A stretch of DNA of 20,969 nucleotides from a virus. The position numbers were made by a program, and so were the translations under genes. Within the stretch, counting starts at the first letter, position 1, and each line of letters starts with the position of its first letter. Shown here in pieces: positions 1 to 5,524 of the stretch. The notes under the pieces were generated by a model. The model worked only from the letters and a program-made list of their open reading frames with translations. It was not told where the DNA came from and did not search any database. The stretch covers positions 1 to 20,969 of IMG/VR virus record IMGVR_UViG_3300025732_000330; one strand, written 5' to 3'.

Positions 1-35
1 AAAGGTTTAGGATTATCTTCTGGTCTTATTGGCAT
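1..35 (-). CDS. Start of a leftward gene cut by the window edge
   Basis: An ATG at base 35 on the minus strand opens a frame reading MPIRPEDNPKP that runs off the left edge. It begins 9 bases after the stop codon of the ParB-methyltransferase gene, so it is probably the next gene of the same operon. In phages of this type a terminase gene often lies here, but eleven residues cannot show this and no function is claimed. Confidence 0.45.
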   Translation of the reverse strand, partial: MPIRPEDNPKP

Positions 36-44
36 ACGACTGTT

Positions 45-1571
45 TTATGACTGTTTTTTATATTCTTGTCCGTTTCTTTTGATTTGCAAAGATGAATCAA
101 GTTTTATCATTCTGTCAACTATCACCTGGCAATATTTAGGATCAAGTTCCATGCCGTAACATTTCCGTTTTAATTGATGAGCCGCTACCATTGTGCTTCC
201 TGAACCTAAAAAGAAATCTAATACTAAGCCACCATCTGGACAGCTTGATTTTATTACTCTTTCACAAAGTGGAATTGGTTTAGGTGTTGCATGGCCTCCT
301 TCATCTCCTTGTCTTATGTGTCTATCAAATTGCCATACATTGTTCATATTATCATGAACATTATCAAAATAAGCTCTTGTTGAATACCATTCCTTTTTTA
401 ATTCTTCGTATTCTTTTTTAAATCCTTTGTATTCTTTTTTAAATCCTTCGTATTCTTTTTTAAATCCTTCGTATTCTTTTTTAAATCCTTTGTATTTAGC
501 GGCATTTTGAATAGCTTTATAATGTTCCTCAGTTGGAAGAATCCATTGACTTTTTGAAAAGTAGTGTGTTGCTGTTGTTTTTCCTGTTATCTGTACTATA
601 TCCTGACTTGTCCATCCCATTTTATTTCTCTCATTTTCTAAATATAGTCTAAGAGATTCCCATCCTTGAAAATAATTATCAGCGTTATTATTAAATCCTT
701 GAACACCCATCATTATAAAAAGACACTTTTCGTCTGCTATTGCGTAACTTCTTGTATTATCTGAGTTTTGTCCTTGTCCATTTCCTTTATCCCAAGTAAT
801 CAAATTCCTGAAAGTTGCTTTATTTTCTTTAGCATATGGCTTTATGATATTTGAATATATGTCCATTAATGGCTCATCTATTCCCCAACAATACCAACTT
901 CCATTATCTTTTAAATGAGAAAATTGAAGTGCTATCCACTCACGATTAAACTGAAGAAGGTCATCATAATTTAAGTTATCATTTATAACTCCTTCATTTT
1001 CTTTTTTCATTCCATAAGGCGGATCATTATGCGCTAAGTCTGCCTTTTCTCCATTCATCAATTTAGCTACTTGGTCGCTGTTTGTACTATCTCCACATAA
1101 CAAACGATGTGGACCAATCTCGAATAAATCACCTAAAACAATATCTGTCTGGATTTGTTCTGGTATTTCGTAATCGTCTTCTTCTGCTTCGAGTTCTTGT
1201 TTAAACTCAGGAACATCTAAACCCCACTCATTTAATTCTTCAGCGTCCCATTCATTAGCTAATAGATTCCAGTCCCATTCTCCAAAACCTACGTTATCCT
1301 TTATTATGAATTCTTTTTGTTCTTCTTCTGTCAAATCACTTGCTTTGATTATTGGCACTTCAGTTAGTCCGGCTTCTTTGCAGGCCTTCAGTCGCATATT
1401 GCCTCCAAGAACTACCATATCGTCATTCACAACAATAGGCCGAATGTTTAACATCTTAGGAAATTCCTTAATAGACTTTACCAATTTAACATACTTGTCA
1501 TCTTTGATTAGTCTTGGATTGTTAGGATTGTTTTTTACCTGAGATATTTTAACGATTTCGGTTTTTGTCAT
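45..1571 (-). CDS. ParB-domain / N6-adenine (beta-class) DNA methyltransferase fusion
   Basis: This 508-residue protein has two parts. Residues 1-115 look like a ParB/Srx-type domain, with a GGNMRLKAC stretch at 57-65. Residues 145-490 form a SAM-dependent amino-methyltransferase with catalytic DPPY at 183-186, HATPKP at 427-432 and the SAM-binding FLGSGST at 454-460. The DPPY-before-FxGxG order marks the beta class, which usually methylates adenine N6 or cytosine N4. The region between these motifs, where the target-recognition part lies in this class, carries five tandem heptads of GFKKEY type (361-395), predicted as charged coiled coil. ParB-methylase fusions are common in phages, where they may protect DNA from host restriction or mark it for packaging. 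The gene overlaps the HAD-like gene upstream by 4 bases (ATGA). Methylase assignment is firm; target and role are inferred. Confidence 0.9.
   Translation of the reverse strand: MTKTEIVKISQVKNNPNNPRLIKDDKYVKLVKSIKEFPKMLNIRPIVVNDDMVVLGGNMRLKACKEAGLTEVPIIKASDLTEEEQKEFIIKDNVGFGEWDWNLLANEWDAEELNEWGLDVPEFKQELEAEEDDYEIPEQIQTDIVLGDLFEIGPHRLLCGDSTNSDQVAKLMNGEKADLAHNDPPYGMKKENEGVINDNLNYDDLLQFNREWIALQFSHLKDNGSWYCWGIDEPLMDIYSNIIKPYAKENKATFRNLITWDKGNGQGQNSDNTRSYAIADEKCLFIMMGVQGFNNNADNYFQGWESLRLYLENERNKMGWTSQDIVQITGKTTATHYFSKSQWILPTEEHYKAIQNAAKYKGFKKEYEGFKKEYEGFKKEYKGFKKEYEELKKEWYSTRAYFDNVHDNMNNVWQFDRHIRQGDEGGHATPKPIPLCERVIKSSCPDGGLVLDFFLGSGSTMVAAHQLKRKCYGMELDPKYCQVIVDRMIKLDSSLQIKRNGQEYKKQS
387..491 (-). 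repeat. Five 21-bp tandem repeats inside the methyltransferase gene
   Basis: Five in-frame 21-bp units encode the heptads KGFKKEY, EGFKKEY, EGFKKEY, KGFKKEY and EELKKEW. The middle units are nearly identical in DNA, differing mostly at one base (Lys/Glu codon), and the last is more diverged. Because the unit is a multiple of three, gain or loss of copies would keep the frame and change only the length of a predicted helix. Confidence 0.9.
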
Positions 1572-1897
1572 GGGTGATATAATTGACCTATACCTGGTAA
1601 TTGATTTACTACGTCTGAGTTATTGTCGTAGTGTGTTTGGATTTTCAGCTCTAATACTTTTTCTACTTTGGCTTTGTTGCTTCCTGTGGCAAATACTCTG
1701 CTTTGCGGAATTCCTAATTCCTTACCTTTTTCTTCAAGAAACTTCTGATTGTATTGAGCTGATATGATATAGATTAAGTCACCCATTGTCTGAAGTCGTT
1801 TTAAAAGTGTTACTCCTTTCGTAGTGGTTAGGATATCATTGTAATCAAATGACACTTTCTTTTCGTTCAGAATAGATGACTTAATCTTTACTATCAT
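1568..1897 (-). CDS. Small HAD-like protein with a variant motif I
   Basis: The 109-residue product has the order of a minimal HAD-fold phosphatase. A hydrophobic strand ends in FDYNDIL (Asp18 as putative nucleophile), a second strand ends in IISA (Ser46), lysines lie at 75/77, and an acidic HYDNNSD stretch is at 89-95. HAD enzymes usually have DxD in motif I; here the second Asp is Asn20, so normal phosphatase chemistry may be weakened. There is no cap domain. It sits in a tight run, overlapping the methyltransferase start by 4 bases and the preceding small gene by 4 bases. The fold is inferred from motif order only; substrate and role are unknown. Confidence 0.55.
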   Translation of the reverse strand: MIVKIKSSILNEKKVSFDYNDILTTTKGVTLLKRLQTMGDLIYIISAQYNQKFLEEKGKELGIPQSRVFATGSNKAKVEKVLELKIQTHYDNNSDVVNQLPGIGQLYHP

Positions 1898-2100
1898 TTT
1901 CCTGTCTTTAGGAAATCATCTACTTTGGCTTTGATTTCGTTGTTTAGGTTTTCAACTTTAGCCTGTGCAGACGCTTGTTGGTAAGTAGAGTAACAAATCG
2001 CCAAAGCTTGTTGCTGGTCGTATTCGTTTCCTATTGCGTGCATACATCTTGAAACATATTCTTGCTCGCTTTCTGTTCCGTTGGGCTTGGGTATTGGCAT
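1894..2100 (-). CDS. Small Cys-containing protein resembling a phage head-associated accessory domain
   Basis: This 68-residue protein opens with MPIPKPNGTESEQEYVSRCM and continues with a QQALAICYSTYQQA stretch. The pattern of a Pro/Lys-rich start, E-E-[FY]-x-x-R-C-M and a second Cys before S-x-[YW] resembles a short domain that I recall occurring with phage head-maturation protease and portal genes. Here it stands alone as its own gene. The start is preceded by the leader AATAACC. It lies 6 bases downstream of the WGSCGT-type gene and overlaps the HAD-like gene by 4 bases. Its function is not known; a role in packaging or heads is only an analogy. Confidence 0.6.
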   Translation of the reverse strand: MPIPKPNGTESEQEYVSRCMHAIGNEYDQQQALAICYSTYQQASAQAKVENLNNEIKAKVDDFLKTGK

Positions 2101-2106
2101 GGTTAT

Positions 2107-2499
2107 TTAATTTATTTCTCCTAATTGTTTAAGTTTATTATGCGACCAGTTTAAAGCAGCCTTACCGCCCCAACTGTCATACATCAGCTTACCGCATCCG
2201 TCTGAGTAAGACTTTGAGCTTTCCAGGTCTACTTCATGACGTGAAAGATAAGAATACATTCTTTTAATAGTTTCGAGGCTTATTGCTTCGCCGTTTGCTA
2301 ATTGGTTTGCTCTTTGTTTTCCTACCGCAGTTCCACAAGATCCCCATCCGTTTTTATCTGTCCACTCAAGAACTTTCTTAGCATTGTTTTTTACGTCTTC
2401 CGGATAATCTGAAAAAGACTCAAGCATCGGATTAAGATAGCATTTAATCTTAAGGTCTATGTTTTTGTAAAATTCAGCTATTGTAGTCATCGTATTCAT
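2107..2499 (-). CDS. Small phage protein with a WGSCGTAVGKQRANQLA motif
   Basis: The 130-residue product has an N-terminal segment (1-30) followed by a domain containing NAKKVLEWTDKNGWGSCGT, GKQRANQLANGE and SDGCGKLMYDSWGGKAAL. This resembles an uncharacterised domain that I recall as common in phages, often fused to or near portal and prohead protease proteins. Here it is free-standing and next to another small domain of the same kind. The conserved Cys, Arg and Gly-rich parts suggest a compact folded domain. The start could be Met1 (2499) or Met4 (2490); both overlap a short membrane-protein frame upstream (2474-2566). Function is not known. Confidence 0.65.
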   Translation of the reverse strand: MNTMTTIAEFYKNIDLKIKCYLNPMLESFSDYPEDVKNNAKKVLEWTDKNGWGSCGTAVGKQRANQLANGEAISLETIKRMYSYLSRHEVDLESSKSYSDGCGKLMYDSWGGKAALNWSHNKLKQLGEIN

Positions 2500-2566
2500 T
2501 GATAATAAATAACACAGTTGCTAAAACAATCAATCCTAAAATTATAATCCCTGAATATTGTAGCAT
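2474..2566 (-). CDS. 30-residue single-span membrane peptide
   Basis: An ATG at 2566 opens a 30-codon frame, MLQYS...NEYDDYNS. Residues 5-22 are almost entirely Ile, Leu, Val, Ala and Gly, a clear transmembrane span, and the tail is acidic (NEYDD). It overlaps the start of the next gene by up to 26 bases, typical of coupled phage genes. It starts just after the terminator at 2577-2631. It could be a small membrane effector, or an unexpressed frame in AT-rich DNA. Confidence 0.4.
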   Translation of the reverse strand: MLQYSGIIILGLIVLATVLFIINEYDDYNS

Positions 2567-2576
2567 ATCATTTTTT

Positions 2577-2631
2577 AAAAAAAAGCCGGAAGCCTGCGCC
2601 ACATCTACCTGATGCTTAACCTCCGGCCTTT
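2577..2631 (-). terminator. Intrinsic terminator, leftward
   Basis: On the minus strand AAAGGCCGGA (2631-2622) pairs with TCCGGCTTTT (2590-2581), a 10-bp stem with one G-U pair and a 31-base loop, followed by an unbroken U-run to 2577. It would end leftward transcripts coming past NinG, or a short RNA started near 2695. Confidence 0.65.
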
Positions 2632-2694
2632 AACCCCTTCCATTTTCTGCGCTATTGGATGCGGACCTTTAAAGAGAATCATTCCAGACCTTCG
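2577..2694 (-). ncRNA. Candidate short phage RNA or leader with terminator
   Basis: This gene-free stretch after NinG is visibly more G+C-rich than its surroundings. It is preceded by a perfect Bacteroidota -7 box, TAACTTTG (2695-2702), that overlaps the NinG stop codon, and it ends in the terminator at 2577-2631, giving a predicted RNA of about 110 bases. Inner pairing is modest (CATC/GATG around 2601-2613). There is no good -33 TTTG. It could instead be only a 3' untranslated region of NinG. Confidence 0.35.
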
Positions 2695-2702
2695 CAAAGT
2701 TA
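2695..2702 (-). promoter_or_regulatory. -7 box TAACTTTG
   Basis: This is a perfect match to TAnnTTTG on the minus strand, overlapping the stop codon of the NinG gene. No TTTG is found about 20 bases upstream, so strength is doubtful. Confidence 0.3.
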
Positions 2703-3098
2703 AGCAATATTCTTTTTGCTTTTTAATTGCTTTATCTTTTCCTTATACTCCTTTGTGAGTTCGTCTATTTCGCCTTTGGTAAACTTCTTTAGTTCATTTG
2801 ACTTTTGAAGTAATTCCTCAGCTGTTCCTTTTCCATATCTCCTATCAAGCTCAATCGAATACTCATACTGACGGCCTGCGTTATATGTATTACAGGCTAC
2901 GCATTGAAGGTGAACGTTTTTTTCGTCAAACTTGGTAGCCTTGTGCCTTCTGGATATAAAATGGCCTGCGTGAGATTCTTTATAGTATGCTTTCTTTTTG
3001 CAGGTAATACAGTTACCGAATCCGTCAGCGTCAGAATCTCTGAGTCTTATGAACAGACTGAACTCCTTCCAAAGTTTATCCTCGTACACGATAGACAA
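2700..3098 (-). CDS. ninG: NinG/Rap-like recombination protein
   Basis: The 132-residue protein resembles the lambda NinG (Rap) family. A zinc-knuckle pair CITC (30-33) and QCVACN (65-70) flank HAGHFISRRHK (43-53), followed by NVHLQC, which is an HNH-like arrangement. A basic Lys-rich tail (105-132) probably binds DNA. Lambda Rap cleaves branched recombination intermediates and directs RecBCD/Red recombination. Here it belongs with the ERF and YqaJ-type genes of the same leftward region, so a late recombination step is likely. It is shorter than lambda NinG (about 200 residues), keeping mainly the zinc/HNH core. It overlaps the upstream small gene by 23 bases. Confidence 0.85.
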   Translation of the reverse strand: MSIVYEDKLWKEFSLFIRLRDSDADGFGNCITCKKKAYYKESHAGHFISRRHKATKFDEKNVHLQCVACNTYNAGRQYEYSIELDRRYGKGTAEELLQKSNELKKFTKGEIDELTKEYKEKIKQLKSKKNIA

Positions 3099-3264
3099 TT
3101 AGTTTACCATCTATTTGCCTGGTGGCTATCTTTATCTTATTCTTTTTTGCAAAAGCTAAAGCCGATACCCTCGCAGACTTTGAAAAGTCAAACTCAACAG
3201 AATCCTTTTTAAGAATATCCGAAAAGTTATGCTTTTGTTTTCTTCCTCTTGTTTCTGGTATCAT
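3076..3264 (-). CDS. Small basic protein, possibly DNA-binding
   Basis: This 62-residue, strongly basic protein starts MIPETRGRKQKHNF and ends with a strand-like KLIVYRVRG. The GRKxKH start and the middle segment ARVSALAFAKKNKIKIATRQ resemble short Bacteroidota phage proteins of unknown role, with a helix followed by a beta hairpin. High Lys/Arg content suggests nucleic acid binding. It overlaps the genes on both sides (38 bases upstream, 23 downstream), consistent with co-translation. No named family is assigned. Confidence 0.6.
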   Translation of the reverse strand: MIPETRGRKQKHNFSDILKKDSVEFDFSKSARVSALAFAKKNKIKIATRQIDGKLIVYRVRG

Positions 3265-3508
3265 TGTTCTTAATTATTTCGATAAAACTTTTTAGGTCTT
3301 TTTTACTGGTAAATACCGGCCTTGATTCATACATGAAATAAATAGACCATCCGTCTTTACTTTCATCTGATGCAGTTGAGATTAAAGATATTGCGCTATC
3401 TTTTTTAAAGAAATCAAAAGTATAGTAATAATATAAATCTTTTCCACTTTCTTCTGCTGGTACTTTTACCTTCTTAAATCCTAAGTCTTTTAAATCTTGC
3501 TCTTTCAA
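3227..3508 (-). CDS. Hypothetical phage protein
   Basis: The 93-residue product starts MKEQDLKDLGFKKVKVPAEE and has alternating strand-like segments: LYYYYTFDFF, SAISLIST, WSIYFMYE. A helical KKDLKSFIEIIKN and a very basic end (NKRKKTKA) follow. The LGFKKV...YYYYTFD pattern recalls small proteins in other Bacteroidota phages, but I know of no function. It overlaps the SSB-tail-like gene upstream by 4 bases (ATGA), so the two are probably translationally coupled. Confidence 0.6.
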   Translation of the reverse strand: MKEQDLKDLGFKKVKVPAEESGKDLYYYYTFDFFKKDSAISLISTASDESKDGWSIYFMYESRPVFTSKKDLKSFIEIIKNNDTRNKRKKTKA

Positions 3509-3744
3509 AATGGCAAATCGTTTTGAGTTACTTTATACTTCGGTTGCTCGGTTTGCTGTGTTTGAGCTTCTTTCTTTTTTACTGATAGCGAAAGATACTC
3601 GCCTTTTTGTCCTGTCTTTTTCCAGGCTGAAATGTAATAATCTCCGTCTTCAAGTTTTAGCGATCCGTTTAAGTCCGGATGCTTTTCTGATTTCTTCTCG
3701 GCTGTAAATAATACGCCTGTGTTTGGTTTTTGTTCGTATGCCAT
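3505..3744 (-). CDS. Small DUF736-like protein with an SSB-type NDLPF tail
   Basis: The 79-residue protein begins MAYEQKPNTGVLF and contains HPDLNGSLKLEDGDYYISAWKKTG, the pattern of a small beta-rich family near DUF736 that is widespread in phages and plasmids. After a Gln/Thr-rich linker (55-70) it ends in TQNDLPF. This resembles the acidic C-terminal peptide of single-strand DNA-binding proteins (DDDIPF in E. coli SSB) that recruits partner enzymes. A role as a small ssDNA-associated protein in replication or recombination is an inference. A -7 box (3762-3769) sits 18 bases upstream of the start, beyond a strong terminator, so it probably begins a transcript. Confidence 0.65.
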   Translation of the reverse strand: MAYEQKPNTGVLFTAEKKSEKHPDLNGSLKLEDGDYYISAWKKTGQKGEYLSLSVKKKEAQTQQTEQPKYKVTQNDLPF

Positions 3745-3761
3745 AAGTGATTTTATTTATG

Positions 3762-3769
3762 CAAAAATA
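3762..3769 (-). promoter_or_regulatory. -7 box TATTTTTG before the DUF736-like gene
   Basis: This is a perfect TAnnTTTG match 18 bases upstream of the ATG at 3744 and just after the terminator at 3790-3815. The position where a -33 element should lie is the U-run of that terminator and has no TTTG. Terminator followed by promoter suggests a new transcription unit. Confidence 0.4.
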
Positions 3770-3781
3770 GTTAAAACAAAG

Positions 3782-3815
3782 AAATAAAAAAAGGGAGGCA
3801 CGACTACCTCCCTTT
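3782..3815 (-). terminator. Strong intrinsic terminator, leftward
   Basis: On the minus strand AAAGGGAGG (3815-3807) pairs perfectly with CCTCCCTTT (3798-3790) around an 8-base loop, followed by a long U-rich run down to 3782. It ends the transcript carrying the genes at 4006 and above. It is the clearest terminator in the window. Confidence 0.85.
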
Positions 3816-3836
3816 AAAACAAACAAAACAAAATGT

Positions 3837-3853
3837 TCAGCACGCCTTGCTGA
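3837..3853. other. Short hairpin upstream of the main terminator
   Basis: TCAGCA (3837-3842) and TGCTGA (3848-3853) form a perfect 6-bp stem with a 5-base loop. It lies between the stop codon of the small CopG-like gene and the terminator. On the minus strand it is followed by a T/G-rich stretch, so it may be a secondary stop or an RNA-stabilising element. Confidence 0.4.
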
Positions 3854-3862
3854 TTCACAAAT

Positions 3863-4006
3863 TTACTTTGGATTCAGAATACTTACAAACTTCTGAACTC
3901 TGTCCTGGTGAGTTTCGATTAATAATTTAATATAATTTTCAAGAGGAATCTTTAACTGTTCAGCTTCTTTTTTAAGTTCTTTGATAAGTGATTCAGGTAG
4001 TTTCAT
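3863..4006 (-). CDS. 47-residue protein resembling a ribbon-helix-helix (CopG-like) protein
   Basis: An ATG at 4006 opens a 47-codon frame starting MKLPESLIKELKKEAEQL, then IPLENYIKLLIETHQD, and ending in SILNPK. A short strand (KLPESL) before an amphipathic helix with Glu/Lys/Leu/Ala spacing, then a turn and a second helix with YIKxLI, is the usual pattern of small ribbon-helix-helix proteins, which act as repressors or antitoxins. The frame overlaps the stop codon of the 77-residue gene upstream (ATGA), so coupled translation is likely. The strand is short of the classic basic residues, and DNA binding is unproven. Confidence 0.6.
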   Translation of the reverse strand: MKLPESLIKELKKEAEQLKIPLENYIKLLIETHQDRVQKFVSILNPK

Positions 4007-4236
4007 ATTCTTACTTTTTTTCCTTTGAAATAAGACTTAAGAAAGTCCTTCGTGTGTTTTTCAAATTGACTCTGGTAGTTCCCGTTTGTTATTGTCTGCA
4101 TTGTTTTTTCGTGAAGTTCTTTCACTTTGTTAGGTATGACAAAACAAAAGTCATATCGGTAATCAATTAAGTAAATGTCTTGTTCCCAGATTTCGCACTC
4201 CCACGATCCGGAACGGAAAATATATTCGCCTTTCAT
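4003..4236 (-). CDS. Hypothetical protein
   Basis: The 77-residue product begins MKGEYIFRSGSWECEIWEQD, has an aromatic strand-rich half (IYLIDYRYDFCFVIP), and ends in a helical, basic half (QFEKHTKDFLKSYFKGKKVRI). I do not recognise the family. It is coupled to the following CopG-like gene through an ATGA overlap, so the pair could work together, for example as a toxin-antitoxin pair. That idea rests only on size and arrangement. Confidence 0.55.
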   Translation of the reverse strand: MKGEYIFRSGSWECEIWEQDIYLIDYRYDFCFVIPNKVKELHEKTMQTITNGNYQSQFEKHTKDFLKSYFKGKKVRI

Positions 4237-4270
4237 TTTGTATATGTTTAATTTTTAAAATTATAGCATA

Positions 4271-5120
4271 TTAGTCTGTACAGAATCCGCCATCACATCC
4301 AGAACCTGTACCGAAAAAGAAATCTTGTTGCAATCCTATTTTTTTAATTTGTTCATAAGTAATTCCGTCTTTCCAATTTGATTTAAATAACTTTTCTTGA
4401 TTAGCAAACCATTGTAGTTTCTCTGTGTTATCATCCCAATTCTTTCTTAATTGTTGTACTGGTTTATGGAAACATCCTACACAGTTTGAATCAGATGGGA
4501 ATTTTATTCCAGATTCTTGTGCCCATTTATAGATTTGATAATGTCCTATCTTATCATCAATCAAAGGAAACCATCCATCACGCCATTCTATCTCTTCCCA
4601 TTTATTCTGAGATTTTCTTTTACCTGTTATACCTTTGAATGAAGTAGTAAATCTTTCAGCTCTTTCTTTTTCATCATATCTAAAACCTATTCCCATTTTT
4701 ATTTTTCTGCCTATGTTTTTATACCACCAATCCCATATTGGTCTTAATTTCATTTCAGTAGTACAAAATCTCATTAATTTATTTGGAAGTATTTTTTTAT
4801 GATTAATTACATTTTCAAAAGACTTACCAACTACCCAGATTATTTCATTTCCTATTAATTGCTCAAGATCAAACATTGCTACTAATGTTAAATCATCTTC
4901 AGCAGTAGCTATAAATTCTCTTCCTATTTTATCGCTTACTTTTTGAATTAGCTTTTTATCTTTTGGACTGCATGAAATATCTTCTATTGTTACTAAAGAA
5001 AAAAAGATTATAATCAGCCGGATAATGAACTGCCATATATGATGAAGACTTTCCTCCACTTAAAGAATGAATCTTTATTGGGCTTATATAATCATCGTAG
5101 TTTTTAGAATATTCTTCCAT
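4271..5120 (-). CDS. PAPS-reductase-like (PP-loop) protein, interrupted by a frameshift
   Basis: From the ATG at 5120 the frame reads MEEYSKNYDDYISPIKIHSL and then SGGKSSS, the PP-loop of the PAPS reductase/DndC-like ATP-pyrophosphatase superfamily. It loses frame at a run of seven T (4999-5005). Removing one T joins YNLF to SLVTIEDISC and gives a 282-residue protein with FCTTEMKLRPIWDWW, CVGCFHKP and a C-terminal GCDGGFCTD, a pattern familiar from phage members. The two Cys pairs could bind metal or an Fe-S cluster. Members activate substrates with ATP, and some serve in DNA or tRNA sulfur modification. The continuous frame from 5059 has an out-of-frame hydrophobic N-terminus and lacks the PP-loop. 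Either the gene is broken, the sequence has a homopolymer error, or ribosomes shift +1. The role is unknown. Confidence 0.8.
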
Positions 5121-5126
5121 CAGGCA

Positions 5127-5134
5127 CAAAGTTA
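5127..5134 (-). promoter_or_regulatory. -7 box TAACTTTG just before the PAPS-reductase-like start
   Basis: A perfect TAnnTTTG lies only 6 bases upstream of the ATG at 5120. If used, the transcript would begin at or next to the start codon, making it nearly leaderless. The upstream stretch is A/G-rich on the minus strand with no TTTG at the expected distance. Confidence 0.3.
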
Positions 5135-5153
5135 GTTTTTCTTTTTTCTTTTT

Positions 5154-5522
5154 TTATTTTTTAATAAGAAACTTCCAAATATTTAACCGACCGAAGTTAC
5201 CCTTCTCTACATCCGTTTTTGGCCTATTATTTTTTACGATATCATTTGCCAGTGTAGTCAGCTTCTCTTTTGATACCTCTGTCGCTTCATTAGAAGCCAT
5301 TACAGCCACTTTCTCCACTTGGTTGATGGATTCCTTTACCAAAAGAAAATTATTCAAATAAAGCCAAATTTTAGGCCTTGTCAGCTCTTTGGTATTTTCC
5401 TGCTCCATTCCGGATAAAATAGCGGTCTTTTTTTCTTCTTCGGTTAATCCGTTGAAAGTGTTTAGTATCCTGGTCATGCCTCTGGTTTCAGATACTCCGA
5501 GTTCTTTTAAAAATTTTTTCAT
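5154..5522 (-). CDS. Hypothetical helical protein
   Basis: The 122-residue product opens with MKKFLKELGVSETRGMTRIL and is predicted mostly helical, with an acidic EEEKKTAILSGMEQE region, a middle LYLNNFLLVKESINQVEKVAVM segment and a basic end (GRLNIWKFLIKK). No catalytic motif or known family is visible. The start is preceded by the leader AATAACT seen at several genes here. It follows the C5-methyltransferase-like gene by 2 bases, so the two are in one transcript. Confidence 0.6.
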   Translation of the reverse strand: MKKFLKELGVSETRGMTRILNTFNGLTEEEKKTAILSGMEQENTKELTRPKIWLYLNNFLLVKESINQVEKVAVMASNEATEVSKEKLTTLANDIVKNNRPKTDVEKGNFGRLNIWKFLIKK

Positions 5523-5524
5523 AG

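Noticed and set aside
361-500. CRISPR-like repeats
   Set aside because: The repeats are direct tandem 21-bp coding units without spacers.
1306-1542. Rightward open frame opposite the methyltransferase gene
   Set aside because: It is the antisense of the ParB-like domain, which has clear motifs; no independent support.
2578-2700. tRNA or known riboswitch in the gene-free stretch after NinG
   Set aside because: No T-loop GTTCGA-type sequence, acceptor stem or known aptamer core was found; only a terminator and weak inner pairing.
4271-5059. Continuous 262-residue frame starting at 5059 with a hydrophobic N-terminus as the true form of the PAPS-reductase-like gene
   Set aside because: The first 20 or so residues are the out-of-frame reading of the PP-loop region; the correct start is 5120 and a one-base shift is needed at 4999-5005.
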